Shown here piece after piece: positions 1-8,964 of a stretch of 64,000 bases of DNA. Below the pieces are notes generated by a model, which saw nothing but the letters and a program-made list of their open reading frames with translations, was not told the origin of the DNA and searched no databases. Location of the stretch: NCBI RefSeq assembly GCF_004361735.1, contig NZ_SNVV01000010.1, forward strand, positions 1 through 64,000, written 5' to 3'. The first letter of the stretch is position 1. Each line of letters starts with the position of its first letter. This stretch comes from Azoarcus indigens (GTDB lineage Bacteria > Pseudomonadota > Gammaproteobacteria > Burkholderiales > Rhodocyclaceae). The translations under genes were made by a program, and so were the position numbers.

Positions 1-193
1 TTGCTCCTGAGATGAATCGACGACGTGGCCTTCCCAGAAGACCACGCCCAACATAGCATCGCGCATGACGGGGAAGAGGAAGGGGATCGGTTTGTTTGGC
101 GACTGCCAATCTACCAACCTCCGAACCGTCAACCACTACTTCCCCCAGATTGCGCGAAGAACCTTTTTTTTCGCCGTGCCGGGGGCGCCTGCC
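1..193. other. Left edge, no supported gene
   Basis: An open minus-strand frame begins with ATG at 66 and runs off the left edge for 22 codons without a stop. It has no convincing ribosome binding site, so it could be the start of a gene leaving the window or chance. The T-run at 165-173 lies just beyond the stop of the histidine kinase gene, but I see no clear hairpin with it. Confidence 0.2.
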
Positions 194-1654
194 TCAGCCG
201 GCGGCCGGCAGGCTGAAGTCGAAGGCGGTGCCGCCGGCACCGCTGTCGGCGAGGATGATGTCGCTGCCGTGCAGCTGCAGCAGCCGATGGACGATGAGCA
301 GGCCCAGTCCGCCGCCATGGCTGCCGTCCGAACGCCGTGCCATCGCGCGGATGAAGAGATTGTCGCGGGTGGCGGCCGGAATGCCGGGGCCGTTGTCGCT
401 GATGCGCACCAGCACCCGCCCGCCGGCGGCGCGCAGGCGGACGGTGATGCGGGTGCCGGCCGGGGTGTGGCGGATGGCGTTGTCCAGCAGGTTGGTCAGC
501 ACGCGCTCTACCATGCCGAGATCGGCGTGGACCGGCGGCAGCGGGGTTTCGAGGTCCACCGCGAGGGATTGTTGCCGGGTCTGTGCGGCGAGTTCGAACT
601 TCTGCGCCACGTCCTGCAGCAGTTCGGGCAGGGCGAAGGGCTCGGGGGCCGCCTGCACCAGGCCGGACTCCAGGCGGGCGAGGTCGAACAGCTCCTGCGC
701 CAGGCGGCCCACCTTGCGGCTCTGGTCGAGGGCGATGTCGAGGTAGCGCTGGCGCGCCCCGGGGGCCAGCGCGGCGTCTTTCAGGCGCAGGGTTTCCAGG
801 TAGCCGTGCAGCGCGGTCAGCGGTGTGCGCAGATCGTGCGAGATGTTGGCGATGAGCTCGCGCCGGCACTGGTCCTGCCGGCCCAGTTCGGCCCACTGCT
901 GGGCGATGCGCCCGCCCATCTGGGCGAAGGCGCGGCGCAGCACGGCGATCTCGTCGCCGCCGGCCGGCTCGCTGGCGCTGGCGAGGGCGGCGGCGCGCTC
1001 GCCGTCGCCGTCGAAACGGCTCACCGCCTCGGTGAGGGCGCGCAGTGGGCGGGTGATGAGGCGGAAGGCGAGCAGACCCATCAGCAGCGCCAGCAGCGCC
1101 GCCAGCGCGGTGGTCCACAGCGCCATGCGCAACGCGGTGTCGCGCGCCAGCGGGGTGGAGACCGCCTCCAGGTCCTCGCCCTGCAGGATCACGTAGACCC
1201 AGCCCGCCGCTTGCCCGGCCACCTCCACCGGGGCGGCGCTGAAGACCTTGCGCGCCTGCGCGCTGCGCGGGTCGTCGCCCATCACCGGCAGGGCCGCGCC
1301 GGCCTGCAGGCTGCGCAGCGGGGCGAGGGCCACGCGCTGGCGGCGCAGGTGGCCCGGCGGCGCGGCGTGGGCGACGATAAGGCCGTCCTGGTCGAGCAGG
1401 TAGACCTCCACCGAGGGATTGACCGCCATCAGCTTGTCGAACAGCTCGCGCACCGCGGCCGAGCGCCAGCCGGCGGCGTCGGCGAGCTGGGCGTTGGCGG
1501 CGATGTGCGCCGCCAGCCCGCTGGACAGCTGCTGGATGGCGGCCTGCTCGTGGCGCTCGGCGGTGCGCATCTGCAGCCATACCGAAATGCCGCTGCAGGC
1601 CAGCAGCAGGCTGGCGAAAACGAGGAACAGGCGGTGGCTGATGGAGGCGGTCAT
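194..1654 (-). CDS. Sensor histidine kinase of a two-component system
   Basis: This 486-residue membrane kinase should sense an envelope signal and phosphorylate the response regulator encoded just upstream. Transmembrane segments lie at about 8-28 and 177-199, flanking a periplasmic sensor region of about 150 residues. A HAMP linker follows, then a HisKA domain with the phospho-accepting histidine at about 273 in ISHDLRTPL, and a C-terminal ATPase domain with an N box (NLLDNAIRHTP). The ATG at 1654 overlaps the regulator's stop by four bases (ATGA), so the two genes are translationally coupled; longer upstream starts read into the regulator and are rejected. The pair is divergent from the cytochrome b/molybdoenzyme/MXKDX genes, which are its likely targets (inference). 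The stimulus is unknown. Confidence 0.9.
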   Translation of the reverse strand: MTASISHRLFLVFASLLLACSGISVWLQMRTAERHEQAAIQQLSSGLAAHIAANAQLADAAGWRSAAVRELFDKLMAVNPSVEVYLLDQDGLIVAHAAPPGHLRRQRVALAPLRSLQAGAALPVMGDDPRSAQARKVFSAAPVEVAGQAAGWVYVILQGEDLEAVSTPLARDTALRMALWTTALAALLALLMGLLAFRLITRPLRALTEAVSRFDGDGERAAALASASEPAGGDEIAVLRRAFAQMGGRIAQQWAELGRQDQCRRELIANISHDLRTPLTALHGYLETLRLKDAALAPGARQRYLDIALDQSRKVGRLAQELFDLARLESGLVQAAPEPFALPELLQDVAQKFELAAQTRQQSLAVDLETPLPPVHADLGMVERVLTNLLDNAIRHTPAGTRITVRLRAAGGRVLVRISDNGPGIPAATRDNLFIRAMARRSDGSHGGGLGLLIVHRLLQLHGSDIILADSGAGGTAFDFSLPAAG

Positions 1655-2376
1655 GGCGCCTCTCCCGCTACCGGGCGGGCGGCGAACTTGTAGCCCTTGC
1701 CCCACACGGTGAGGATGCGGCGCGGCGCCGCCGGGTCGGCCTCGATCTTGGCGCGCAGGCGGTTGATGTGGGTGTTCACCGTGTGTTCGTAGCCCTCGTG
1801 GGCATAGCCCCACACCTTGTCCAGCAACTCCAGGCGGGAGAACACCCGGTCCGGGTGGCGGGCGAAGAAGTGCAGCAGGTCGAACTCGCGCGGGGTCAGG
1901 TCCAGCACGGCGCCGTCGGCGGCGGCGGTGCGCGCCACCGGGTCGATGGCGATGCCGTGGCAGGCCAGCGCGCCGGCGTCCAGGCGGGCGTTGCGGGCGA
2001 GCGCGTCGGCGCGGCGCAGCAGGGCCTTCACCCGGGCGACCAGTTCGAGCATGGAGAAGGGCTTGGCGAGGTAGTCGTCGGCGCCCAGCTCCAGCCCGAG
2101 GATGCGGTGCATCTCGCTGGAGCGCGCGCTGATGATGATGATGGGCAGGTAGCGGGCGAGGCCGCGGGCGCGCTTGCAGATCTCCAGCCCGTCCACCCCC
2201 GGCAGCATCAGGTCCAGCACCAGCAGGTCCCAGGCTTGTTCTTCCACCAGGCGCAGGCCGCGGTCGCCGTCGGCGGCGTGTTCGACCGCATAGCCTTCGT
2301 CGCCGAGGTGCATGCGCAGCAGTTCGGCGATGTGGGCGTCGTCCTCGACGACGAGCAGCCGCGGCGGCTTGTCCAT
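1651..2376 (-). CDS. OmpR/PhoB-family response regulator
   Basis: This 241-residue regulator has an N-terminal receiver domain with the acidic pocket VVEDD and the phospho-accepting aspartate at about 55 (VLDLMLPG). Its C-terminal winged helix contains the usual LTPREFDLL and recognition-helix segment VNTHINRLRAKIE. The start at ATG 2376 is chosen because the receiver fold begins a few residues later (LLVVEDD), whereas the longer frame adds 20 residues without family character. It forms an operon with the downstream kinase through an ATGA overlap. Its promoter region is shared with the divergent cytochrome b gene, so control of that operon is plausible but not shown. Confidence 0.92.
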   Translation of the reverse strand: MDKPPRLLVVEDDAHIAELLRMHLGDEGYAVEHAADGDRGLRLVEEQAWDLLVLDLMLPGVDGLEICKRARGLARYLPIIIISARSSEMHRILGLELGADDYLAKPFSMLELVARVKALLRRADALARNARLDAGALACHGIAIDPVARTAAADGAVLDLTPREFDLLHFFARHPDRVFSRLELLDKVWGYAHEGYEHTVNTHINRLRAKIEADPAAPRRILTVWGKGYKFAARPVAGEAP

Positions 2377-2528
2377 GGTGATTCCGTAGGCCTGTCTGCG
2401 TGCATCTTCGCCGAATCGGCGCCGGCCAGGTATCACGGATTGTTTAACTCTGCGTGAGGACTCCGCGACCGCGGCGGCGGAACAATGCGCCGCATCGAGG
2501 CCGCCGTGCCGCCCACCGGAGTTACGCC

Positions 2529-3146
2529 ATGTCCGCTCCCGCCGCTTCCCCGGCCCTGCCCGCCGCGCCCGTTCATGCGGCCTGGCTGCGGCTATGCCAC
2601 TGGGCGAACGCCCTGGCCGTGGTGCTCATGATGGCGAGCGGCTGGCGCATCTACAACGCCTCGCCGCTGTTCGGTTTCACCTTTCCGCCGGGATGGACCC
2701 TGGGCGGCTGGCTGGGCGGCGCGCTGCAGTGGCACTTCGCCGCGATGTGGCTGCTGGTGGCCAACGGCCTGGTCTATCTGGCCGCGGGTATCGCCGGGGG
2801 CGGTTTGCGCCGGCGCCTGCTGCCGCTGTCGCCGGCGGGGCTGGGGTGTGACTTGCGCGCCGCCTTGCGCGGACGGCTGCAGCACCCGCAGGCCGGCCGC
2901 TACAACCAGCTGCAGCGCGCGGCTTACTTGTTCGCGCTGGCGGTGCTGGCGGTGCTGGCGATGTCCGGGCTGGTGTTGTGGAAGCCGGTGCAGTTCGAAC
3001 TGCTGCGGGGCTTGCTGGGGGGTTATGAGGCTGCCCGCCGGGTGCATTTCTTCGCCATGGCGGCGCTGCTGGCGTTTGTTCTCGGCCATGCCGCGCTGGC
3101 CTTGCTGGTGCCGCGCACGCTGGTGGCGATGGTTCGCGGACGCTGA
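2529..3146 (+). CDS. Membrane cytochrome b (b561 / YedZ1-like)
   Basis: This 205-residue protein has four hydrophobic helices and histidines in the helices (LRLCHWAN near the N-terminus, QWHFAAM, RVHFFAM, LGHAAL) that fit two b-type hemes, as in the Ni/Fe-hydrogenase/thiosulfate-reductase cytochrome b family. It probably carries electrons from the quinone pool to the periplasmic molybdoenzyme encoded next. ATG 2529 is preceded by GGAGTTACGCC, a good ribosome site; the longer upstream frame is arginine-rich and unlikely. The next gene starts 19 bases after the stop. The gene order matches the cytochrome/molybdoenzyme/methionine-rich-peptide set of Azospira; whether it is a true YedZ1 orthologue needs an alignment. 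Confidence 0.85.
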   Translation: MSAPAASPALPAAPVHAAWLRLCHWANALAVVLMMASGWRIYNASPLFGFTFPPGWTLGGWLGGALQWHFAAMWLLVANGLVYLAAGIAGGGLRRRLLPLSPAGLGCDLRAALRGRLQHPQAGRYNQLQRAAYLFALAVLAVLAMSGLVLWKPVQFELLRGLLGGYEAARRVHFFAMAALLAFVLGHAALALLVPRTLVAMVRGR

Positions 3147-3165
3147 ACGAACAGGACAAGCACAC

Positions 3166-3975
3166 ATGGAAACCGGCTTCTTCTCCCGCCCGCGCCCGGC
3201 GCCGCTGGCTCCCGCCGAGGAGGCCGCCGCGCTGAAGGCGGCGCGCGGCCTCCTCGCGGCGCGGCTGCCGTCGTCACGCCGCGGCTTCCTGCGCCGGCTC
3301 ACCCTGGGCGGCGTCGCGCTGCTGTCGGGCTGTTCGCTGCGCGGCGACGATGGCGGCGACAGCGTGGAGCAGGCGCTGATGGCGATTTCGCGCTTCAACG
3401 ACGCCGCGCAGGGCTGGCTGTTCGATCCGGCCGCGCTGGCGCCGACCTACCCCGGCAGCATGATCACCCGGCCTTTCCCGTTCAACGGCTTCTACCCGGA
3501 AGCGCTGGCGCCGGTGGTGGATGAGGCCGACTACCAGCTGGAGGTGCGCGGCCGGGTGGCCGACCGCCGGCCGTGGCGGCTGGCGCAGCTGTGGGCGCTG
3601 CCGCAGCAGGAACAGATAACCCGGCACATCTGCGTCGAAGGCTGGAGCGCCATCGGCCGCTGGGGCGGCGTGCCCTTTGCCGATTTCCTGCGCCGCGTGG
3701 GCGCCGATCTGGGCGCGCGCTATGTGGGCTTCGAATGCGCCGATGGTTACTACACCGCCATCGACATGCCGACCGCGCTGCACCCCCAGACCCTGATAGC
3801 GCTGAGCTACGACGGCCAGGTGCTGCCGCGCAGCTATGGCTTCCCGATGAAGCTGCGCATCCCCACCAAGCTTGGCTACAAGAACCCGAAGCATGTACGG
3901 GCGCTGTTCGTGACCGATCGCCGTCCCGGCGGCTATTGGGAGGACCAGGGCTACAACTGGTTCGGCGGCCTGTGA
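3166..3975 (+). CDS. Periplasmic molybdopterin oxidoreductase, YedY/MsrP-like
   Basis: This 269-residue enzyme belongs to the sulfite-oxidase fold family of molybdoenzymes. A twin-arginine export signal SRRGFLRRL lies at residues 37-45 after an unusually long N-region, followed by a hydrophobic stretch ending LLSGC (Cys56, possible lipoprotein site). The molybdenum ligand is expected to be the cysteine at about 156 in HICVEGWS, a YedY-family signature. It is encoded directly after a cytochrome b and before a methionine-rich peptide, the context of YedY1, a periplasmic methionine sulfoxide reductase. A sulfite-oxidase-like role is the alternative. The start at ATG 3166 follows the cytochrome stop closely and places the Tat motif correctly. 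Confidence 0.87.
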   Translation: METGFFSRPRPAPLAPAEEAAALKAARGLLAARLPSSRRGFLRRLTLGGVALLSGCSLRGDDGGDSVEQALMAISRFNDAAQGWLFDPAALAPTYPGSMITRPFPFNGFYPEALAPVVDEADYQLEVRGRVADRRPWRLAQLWALPQQEQITRHICVEGWSAIGRWGGVPFADFLRRVGADLGARYVGFECADGYYTAIDMPTALHPQTLIALSYDGQVLPRSYGFPMKLRIPTKLGYKNPKHVRALFVTDRRPGGYWEDQGYNWFGGL

Positions 3976-4048
3976 GCCGCAGGCATTTTCCGCGTCCGGC
4001 AGCGGCCGGGCGCTTCTTTCGCAGTTCCCTTCCTAGCAGGAGCACACC

Positions 4049-4330
4049 ATGAAGAAGCCGACCGCAGCGACCCTCGTTCTGTCCCTGATGCTTGCCGCCT
4101 CCGCCGCGCTGGCTGCCGATATGGGCATGGACAAGACCACGACGCCGGAGACGATGAAGAAGGACGGCATGGCGGCCGACGGCATGAAGAAGGATGCCAT
4201 GGGCCACGATGCGATGAAGAAACCCGAGGCGATGAAGAAGGACGGGATGACCAAGGACGGCATGAAGAAAGACGCCATGGGGCATGACACCATGGGCAAG
4301 CCGGCGGCAGACGAAATGATGAAGAAGTAA
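4049..4330 (+). CDS. mrpX: Methionine-rich pentapeptide MXKDX repeat protein (MrpX-like)
   Basis: This 93-residue protein has a cleavable signal peptide (residues 1-22, ending SAALA) followed by about 71 residues built of degenerate five-residue units such as MKKDG, MKKDA and MGHDA. The mature part holds 14 methionines (about 20 percent), many Lys and Asp, and no Cys or aromatic residues. It matches the family named pentapeptide MXKDX repeat protein. In Azospira a protein of this kind, MrpX, is a sacrificial target for hypochlorite that is re-reduced by YedY1; the same job is inferred here from sequence and neighbours. The ribosome site is AGGAG, nine bases before ATG. Confidence 0.85.
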   Translation: MKKPTAATLVLSLMLAASAALAADMGMDKTTTPETMKKDGMAADGMKKDAMGHDAMKKPEAMKKDGMTKDGMKKDAMGHDTMGKPAADEMMKK

Positions 4331-4370
4331 GCCGGTCGCAAGGGCCATAGGGCCATAGGGCCACAGCGCA

Positions 4371-4402
4371 GCGGGGGAGCAGGCGTGAGGCTGCTCCCCC
4401 GC
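4371..4402. terminator. Hairpin between convergent genes
   Basis: A perfect 12-bp stem (GCGGGGGAGCAG / CTGCTCCCCCGC) with an 8-base loop lies between the mrpX-like gene and the convergent ior gene. The run of T is short, so it may act on both strands weakly. A second perfect 11-bp stem (ACCGTTGCCCG / CGGGCAACGGT, 4415-4445) abuts the ior stop codon. Confidence 0.6.
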
Positions 4403-4445
4403 TTTGCCGTGTTCACCGTTGCCCGGCCGACGGTCGGGCAACGGT

Positions 4446-7400
4446 TCAGCGCGCGGTGACCACCGGGATGCCCTTGAGGCGGGCACCGGCCGGCGGCAGC
4501 GCGTCTTCCGGCACCGCGCGCGCGAGGTGGGGCGACAGGCCGAGGCGGGGCGCCAGCCGGGCCTCCTGTGCCAGCACGCCGCGCAGGCTGGCGAGCTTGA
4601 CGTGGCCGTAGCCGCGGACGCGCTCCGGCAGGGCGGCGAGCTCCACCGCGCTGGCGAGGTTTTCGGCGGTGAGGCGCGGCAGCAGGGCCTCCATCATCTC
4701 GGCGTAGCGGGCGGCCAGTTCGCGCTCCATGCGGCGTTCGGCGGTATGGCCGAAGGGGTCCAGCCAGCTCCCGCGCAGGAACTTGCCTTTGGCCAGCCAG
4801 CCCATGGCCTTGTGCATCCAGCCGCCGTAGCGCAGCTTGCGCGGCGCACCGCCGTCTTTGGCCCGCGCCAGCAGCGGCGGCGCCATGTGGAAGGAGAGTT
4901 TGAGCTCGCCTTCGAAGGTTTCTTCCAGCGCCTTGGTGAAGCGGCCGTCGGTGTAGAGGCGGGCGACTTCGTATTCGTCCTTGTAGGCCAGCAGCTTGGC
5001 GTAGCCCTGGGCGACGGCGCGGGTGAGCACCAGTTCGCCGGCGGGGGCGAGCTGGCTTTCGGCGGCGCGCACCGCGTCCACCAGCTTGCAGTAGCGCGCG
5101 GCGTAGGCGGCGTTCTGGTAGCCGGTGAGGAGTTCGCTGCGGTGGGCGATCAGGGCGTCCAGCGTCATCGCCTTGGGCGCCGGCTCTTCGGCCAGCTCCA
5201 GCACGGTGTCCGGCGCGTCGGCGGCGAGGCGGCCGAGGTGGAAGGCCATGCGGTTCATCTCCACCGCCACGCCGTTGAGCTGGATGGCGCGCTCCAGTGC
5301 CGCCAGCGACACCGGGACCCGGCCGCGCTGCCAGGCGTAGCCGAGCAGCAGGAGGTTGGCGCCGATGGAGTCGCCCAGCAGGCGCAGCGCGAGGTCGTAG
5401 GCATCCACCGTTTCCAGCGCGGCGGGGTCGTCGGCGGCGCCGGCGGCGTGGCGCAGCTTGTCGATCAGGGCGTCGGCATGGAGGCTGGCGTCGGGATCGC
5501 GCACGAACTTGTCGGTGGGGTTCTGGTGGCTGCTGGCGACGATGCGGGTGCGGCCGCGGCGCACCGTCTGCAGGGCGTCGGCGGAGGCGCCGACCACCAG
5601 GTCGCAGGCCAGCAGCAGGTCGGCCTGCTGGGTGTCGATGCGCACCTGGTTGAGCAGCTCCGGCCGCTTGGCCCAGCGGATGAAGGCGAGCACCGCGCCG
5701 CCCTTCTGGGCGAAGCCCATGAAGTCCAGCTGGGAGCTGGCCATGCCGTCCAGGTGGGCGGCCATGCTCACCAGCGCGCCGACGGTGACGACGCCGGTGC
5801 CGCCGACGCCGGTGATCAGCATGTCGTAGGGCGCTTCGTCCAGCCCGGTGGCTGGCTGCGGCAGGTGGGCGATGAGTTCGTCCAGGCGGGCGCCGGACAG
5901 CCTGGCGACGCGCTTCTTCAGCCTGGCGCCTTCCACCGAGACGAAGCTGGGGCAGAAGCCCTGCACGCAGGAGTAGTCCTTGTTGCAGGAGGATTGCTCG
6001 ATCTGGCGCTTGCGCCCCAGCGGCGTTTCCAGCGGCAGTACCGACAGGCAGTTGGACTGCTGGCCGCAGTCGCCGCAGCCTTCGCACACTTCGGCGTTGA
6101 TGAAGATGCGGCGGTCGGGGTCGGGGAAGGCGCCTTTCTTGCGCCGGCGGCGCTTCTCGGCGGCGCAGGTCTGGTCGTAGATGAGGCAGGTGACGCCGGC
6201 GATGTCGCGCAGCGTGCGCTGCACCGCGTCCAGCTCGCTGCGGTGGTGGAAGGTGGTGCCGGGTGGGAACAGGTTCTCCTGGCCCTGGTACTTCTCCGGC
6301 TCGTCGGACACCACCGCCAGCTTCTTCACCCCCTCGGCCTCGACTTGGCGGGCGATGCGCTCGACGCCGATGACGCCGTCCACCGGCTGGCCGCCGGTCA
6401 TCGCCACCGCGTCGTTGTAGAGGATCTTGTAGGTGAGGTTGGCGCGGGCGGCGATGGCCTGGCGGATGGCGAGCAGGCCGGAATGGAAGTAGGTGCCGTC
6501 TCCCAGGTTCTGGAACACGTGCGGGCGCTTGGTGAAGCGGCCGTGGGCGGCCCAGTCCACGCCCTCGCCGCCCATCTGGATCAGGCCGGTGGTGTCGCGC
6601 TCCATCCACGAGGCCATGAAGTGGCAGCCGATGCCGGCCTGGGCGATGGAGCCTTCCGGCACCCGGGTGGAGGTGTTGTGCGGACAGCCGGAGCAGAAGT
6701 AGGGCAGGCGGCGCACCGCGTCGGCGGCGTTGGAGAGCAGCTCGGGGGCGGTGAAGTGGCGCACCCGGTCGCGGCGGTCCAGCGCCGGCTTGTGCCGCGC
6801 CAGCCAGTCGGCGAAGGCCGGCATGATGCGCGAGGGGCGCAGCTCGCCCAGCGCGGAGAGCAGCGCGCCGCCGGTGACGTCCTGCTTGCCGATGATGCGC
6901 GGGCGGGCGTCGGCGGCGCGGTTGAACAGCAGCTCCTTCAGCTGGCGCTCCACCACCGGCGCTTTCTCCTCGATCACCAGCACCTCGGCGAGGCCGTCGA
7001 TGAAGGCTTCCATGCCCACCGTTTCCAGCGGGAACACCAGGCCGACCTTGTAGACGCGGATGCCGGCGGCTTCCAGGTCGGCCGGCGTCAGGTCCAGCCG
7101 GCGCAGCACTTCGAGGAAGTCGTAGTGGGCCTTGCCGACGGTGACGATGCCCAGGTCGGCGCCCGGCGTGGCGCATACCAGGCGGTCCAGCGGGTTGGCG
7201 CGGGCGAAGGCGCGCACCGCGTCCAGCTTGGCCGCCAGGCGCTGTTCGATGGTGAGGCTGGGCAGGTCCGGCCAGCGGTAGTGCAGGCCGCCGGCGGGAA
7301 CGATGAACTCGGCCGGCGGCGGGAATTCGGTGCGCACCCGGGAGAGGTCCACCGTCATGCCGGATTCGACCACTTCCGAGATGGCCTTGAAGCCCACCCA

Positions 7401-8105
7401 GTTGCCGGAGAAGCGCGACAGCGCCCAGCCCCACAGGCCGAACTCCAGGTACTCGGCGACGTTGCCGGGATGGATCACCGGCATGCTCCAGGCCTGCATG
7501 GCGAGGTCGCTCTGGTGCGGCATGGAGGAAGAGACGCAGCCGTGGTCGTCGCCCGCCACCACCAGCACGCCGCCGCGTGGCGAAGCGCCGTAGGCGTTGC
7601 CGTGCTTGAGGGCGTCGCCGGCGCGGTCCACGCCCGGGCCCTTGCCGTACCACATGGCGAACACGCCATCGACGGTGCGCTCCGGGTCGCTCTCCACCTG
7701 CTGGCTGCCGAGCACCGCGGTGCCGCCCAGTTCCTCGTTGATGGCCGGCAGGAACTCGACGCGGGCGGCGTCCAGCATCTTCTTCGCCTTCCACATCGCC
7801 TGGTCCAGCCCGCCCAGCGGCGAGCCGCGGTAGCCGGAGACGAAGCCGGCGGTTTCCAGCCCGCGGGCGCGGTCCAGCGCCGCCTGCATCAGCGGCAGCC
7901 GCACCAGCGCCTGGATGCCGGTGAGGAAGACGGTGCCGGCGGTGGCGCGCAGATTGTCGGCGAGCTGGTAGTCCGGGCGGGCCAGCGGGGTGGCGGGTGC
8001 TGGCAGCGCGGCAGAGTGAGTGGGGGCCGCAGTCGGCTGCGGGGTGGTGCCCGGGCTGCTACAGGCGTCTTTTTCAGGGACGTGCTTGGGGCTGGGGGTG
8101 TGCAT
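4446..8105 (-). CDS. Indolepyruvate:ferredoxin oxidoreductase, fused alpha-beta
   Basis: This 1219-residue protein should oxidatively decarboxylate aryl-pyruvates from aromatic amino acid transamination to aryl-acetyl-CoA, reducing ferredoxin. The N-terminal half is the thiamine-diphosphate-binding IorA-like part (SGYRGSPLGGLD near residue 80). A cysteine cluster for iron-sulfur centres (CEGCGDCGQQSNC and CNKDYSCVQGFC) lies near residues 640-690. An IorB-like gamma domain follows (TGVGGTGVVTVGAL near 730), then a C-terminal extension typical of fused proteobacterial forms. The ATG at 8105 is preceded by GGAGAGACCG; an in-frame GTG at 8117 would add only four residues. A divergent Lrp/AsnC gene probably controls it. 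Confidence 0.9.
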   Translation of the reverse strand: MHTPSPKHVPEKDACSSPGTTPQPTAAPTHSAALPAPATPLARPDYQLADNLRATAGTVFLTGIQALVRLPLMQAALDRARGLETAGFVSGYRGSPLGGLDQAMWKAKKMLDAARVEFLPAINEELGGTAVLGSQQVESDPERTVDGVFAMWYGKGPGVDRAGDALKHGNAYGASPRGGVLVVAGDDHGCVSSSMPHQSDLAMQAWSMPVIHPGNVAEYLEFGLWGWALSRFSGNWVGFKAISEVVESGMTVDLSRVRTEFPPPAEFIVPAGGLHYRWPDLPSLTIEQRLAAKLDAVRAFARANPLDRLVCATPGADLGIVTVGKAHYDFLEVLRRLDLTPADLEAAGIRVYKVGLVFPLETVGMEAFIDGLAEVLVIEEKAPVVERQLKELLFNRAADARPRIIGKQDVTGGALLSALGELRPSRIMPAFADWLARHKPALDRRDRVRHFTAPELLSNAADAVRRLPYFCSGCPHNTSTRVPEGSIAQAGIGCHFMASWMERDTTGLIQMGGEGVDWAAHGRFTKRPHVFQNLGDGTYFHSGLLAIRQAIAARANLTYKILYNDAVAMTGGQPVDGVIGVERIARQVEAEGVKKLAVVSDEPEKYQGQENLFPPGTTFHHRSELDAVQRTLRDIAGVTCLIYDQTCAAEKRRRRKKGAFPDPDRRIFINAEVCEGCGDCGQQSNCLSVLPLETPLGRKRQIEQSSCNKDYSCVQGFCPSFVSVEGARLKKRVARLSGARLDELIAHLPQPATGLDEAPYDMLITGVGGTGVVTVGALVSMAAHLDGMASSQLDFMGFAQKGGAVLAFIRWAKRPELLNQVRIDTQQADLLLACDLVVGASADALQTVRRGRTRIVASSHQNPTDKFVRDPDASLHADALIDKLRHAAGAADDPAALETVDAYDLALRLLGDSIGANLLLLGYAWQRGRVPVSLAALERAIQLNGVAVEMNRMAFHLGRLAADAPDTVLELAEEPAPKAMTLDALIAHRSELLTGYQNAAYAARYCKLVDAVRAAESQLAPAGELVLTRAVAQGYAKLLAYKDEYEVARLYTDGRFTKALEETFEGELKLSFHMAPPLLARAKDGGAPRKLRYGGWMHKAMGWLAKGKFLRGSWLDPFGHTAERRMERELAARYAEMMEALLPRLTAENLASAVELAALPERVRGYGHVKLASLRGVLAQEARLAPRLGLSPHLARAVPEDALPPAGARLKGIPVVTAR

Positions 8106-8262
8106 CGGTCTCTCCACTGGTGGGCGGTCGTGTAGCGGCCGCTCCTTGTCGTCATTGGAGAAAGCTTAGGGGGCGCGGGTGGATGATGTGTTCTTCAATT
8201 CGCCGGAATGGGGTTCAATCGAGTAGATTCATTCTCTGATTTGCCGGATTGGAGGAATGATG

Positions 8263-8727
8263 ATGTTCGATCGGATGACGCGCCGCATCCTGGACGCGCT
8301 GCAGCGCGACGCCCGGCTGTCGGTGCAGGACCTGGCGGCGGCGGTCGGCCTGTCCGCCACGCCGTGCTGGCGGCGGTTGAAGGAGATCGAGAAATCCGGC
8401 GTGGTGCGGCGGCACACGGTGCTGCTGGACCGCGAGGCGCTGGGGCTGAAGGAGTGCCTGATGGCGCATGTGACGCTGCTGCGCCACGCCGGCAACACGG
8501 TGGAGGAGTTCGAGCGCGCGGTGCTCACCCATCCGGAGGTGATCGAGTGCTACAGCACCACCGGCGATGCGGACTACATCCTGAAGATCGTGGTGCCGGA
8601 CATGAAGGCCTACGACGCCTTCCTGCACAAGCGCATCTTCAGCATTCCCGGCGTGGCCAACGTGCGCACGGCGGTGGTGCTGCGGGAGGTGAAGTACGAC
8701 ACGCTGCTGCCGATAGACACGGAATGA
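8263..8727 (+). CDS. Lrp/AsnC-family transcriptional regulator
   Basis: This regulator of about 154 residues has an N-terminal helix-turn-helix (DARLSVQDLAAAVGLS, then CWRRLKEIEKSG) and a C-terminal RAM/ligand-binding domain, where CYSTTGDADYILKIVV is the usual dimer-strand motif. Three consecutive ATG codons occur at 8257, 8260 and 8263; GGAGG at 8251-8255 is best spaced for the last, which is chosen. It is divergent from the indolepyruvate oxidoreductase gene, and Lrp-type regulators commonly sense amino acids, so control of aromatic amino acid catabolism is a reasonable inference. Confidence 0.92.
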   Translation: MFDRMTRRILDALQRDARLSVQDLAAAVGLSATPCWRRLKEIEKSGVVRRHTVLLDREALGLKECLMAHVTLLRHAGNTVEEFERAVLTHPEVIECYSTTGDADYILKIVVPDMKAYDAFLHKRIFSIPGVANVRTAVVLREVKYDTLLPIDTE

Positions 8728-8964
8728 GGGATGGCCCCCGGCGTGTCGCCCCTGACCACACGGCTTCTTGCAATGGCCATGTGGCCACGAGCAAGGCCTT
8801 TGCTGGCGCCACTACGCTTGCCGTAGCATTCCAGCGCGGACGCGGCCTTTCCGCCCTGCGGAATTCGGTCCCGGCTTTCGATTCCGGGTGGGAAGAAGCC
8901 TCTTTGCCGTCACATTGAGCCGCGCTGCGGCCTATGCATACACTGTCAGGTGCAGGAGCGTTCC

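Noticed and set aside
65-1693. Very long plus-strand ORF opposite the histidine kinase
   Set aside because: It is a shadow frame of GC-rich coding DNA; the minus strand encodes a complete kinase with all motifs, and the plus frame is Ala/Gly/Gln-rich without domains.
4350-4366. Tandem GGGCCATA-like repeat
   Set aside because: Only two to three short copies in a convergent intergenic spacer; too small to support a function.
4404-8135. 1243-residue plus-strand ORF opposite the indolepyruvate oxidoreductase
   Set aside because: Low-complexity antisense frame; the minus frame carries the thiamine-binding, cysteine-cluster and gamma-domain motifs.
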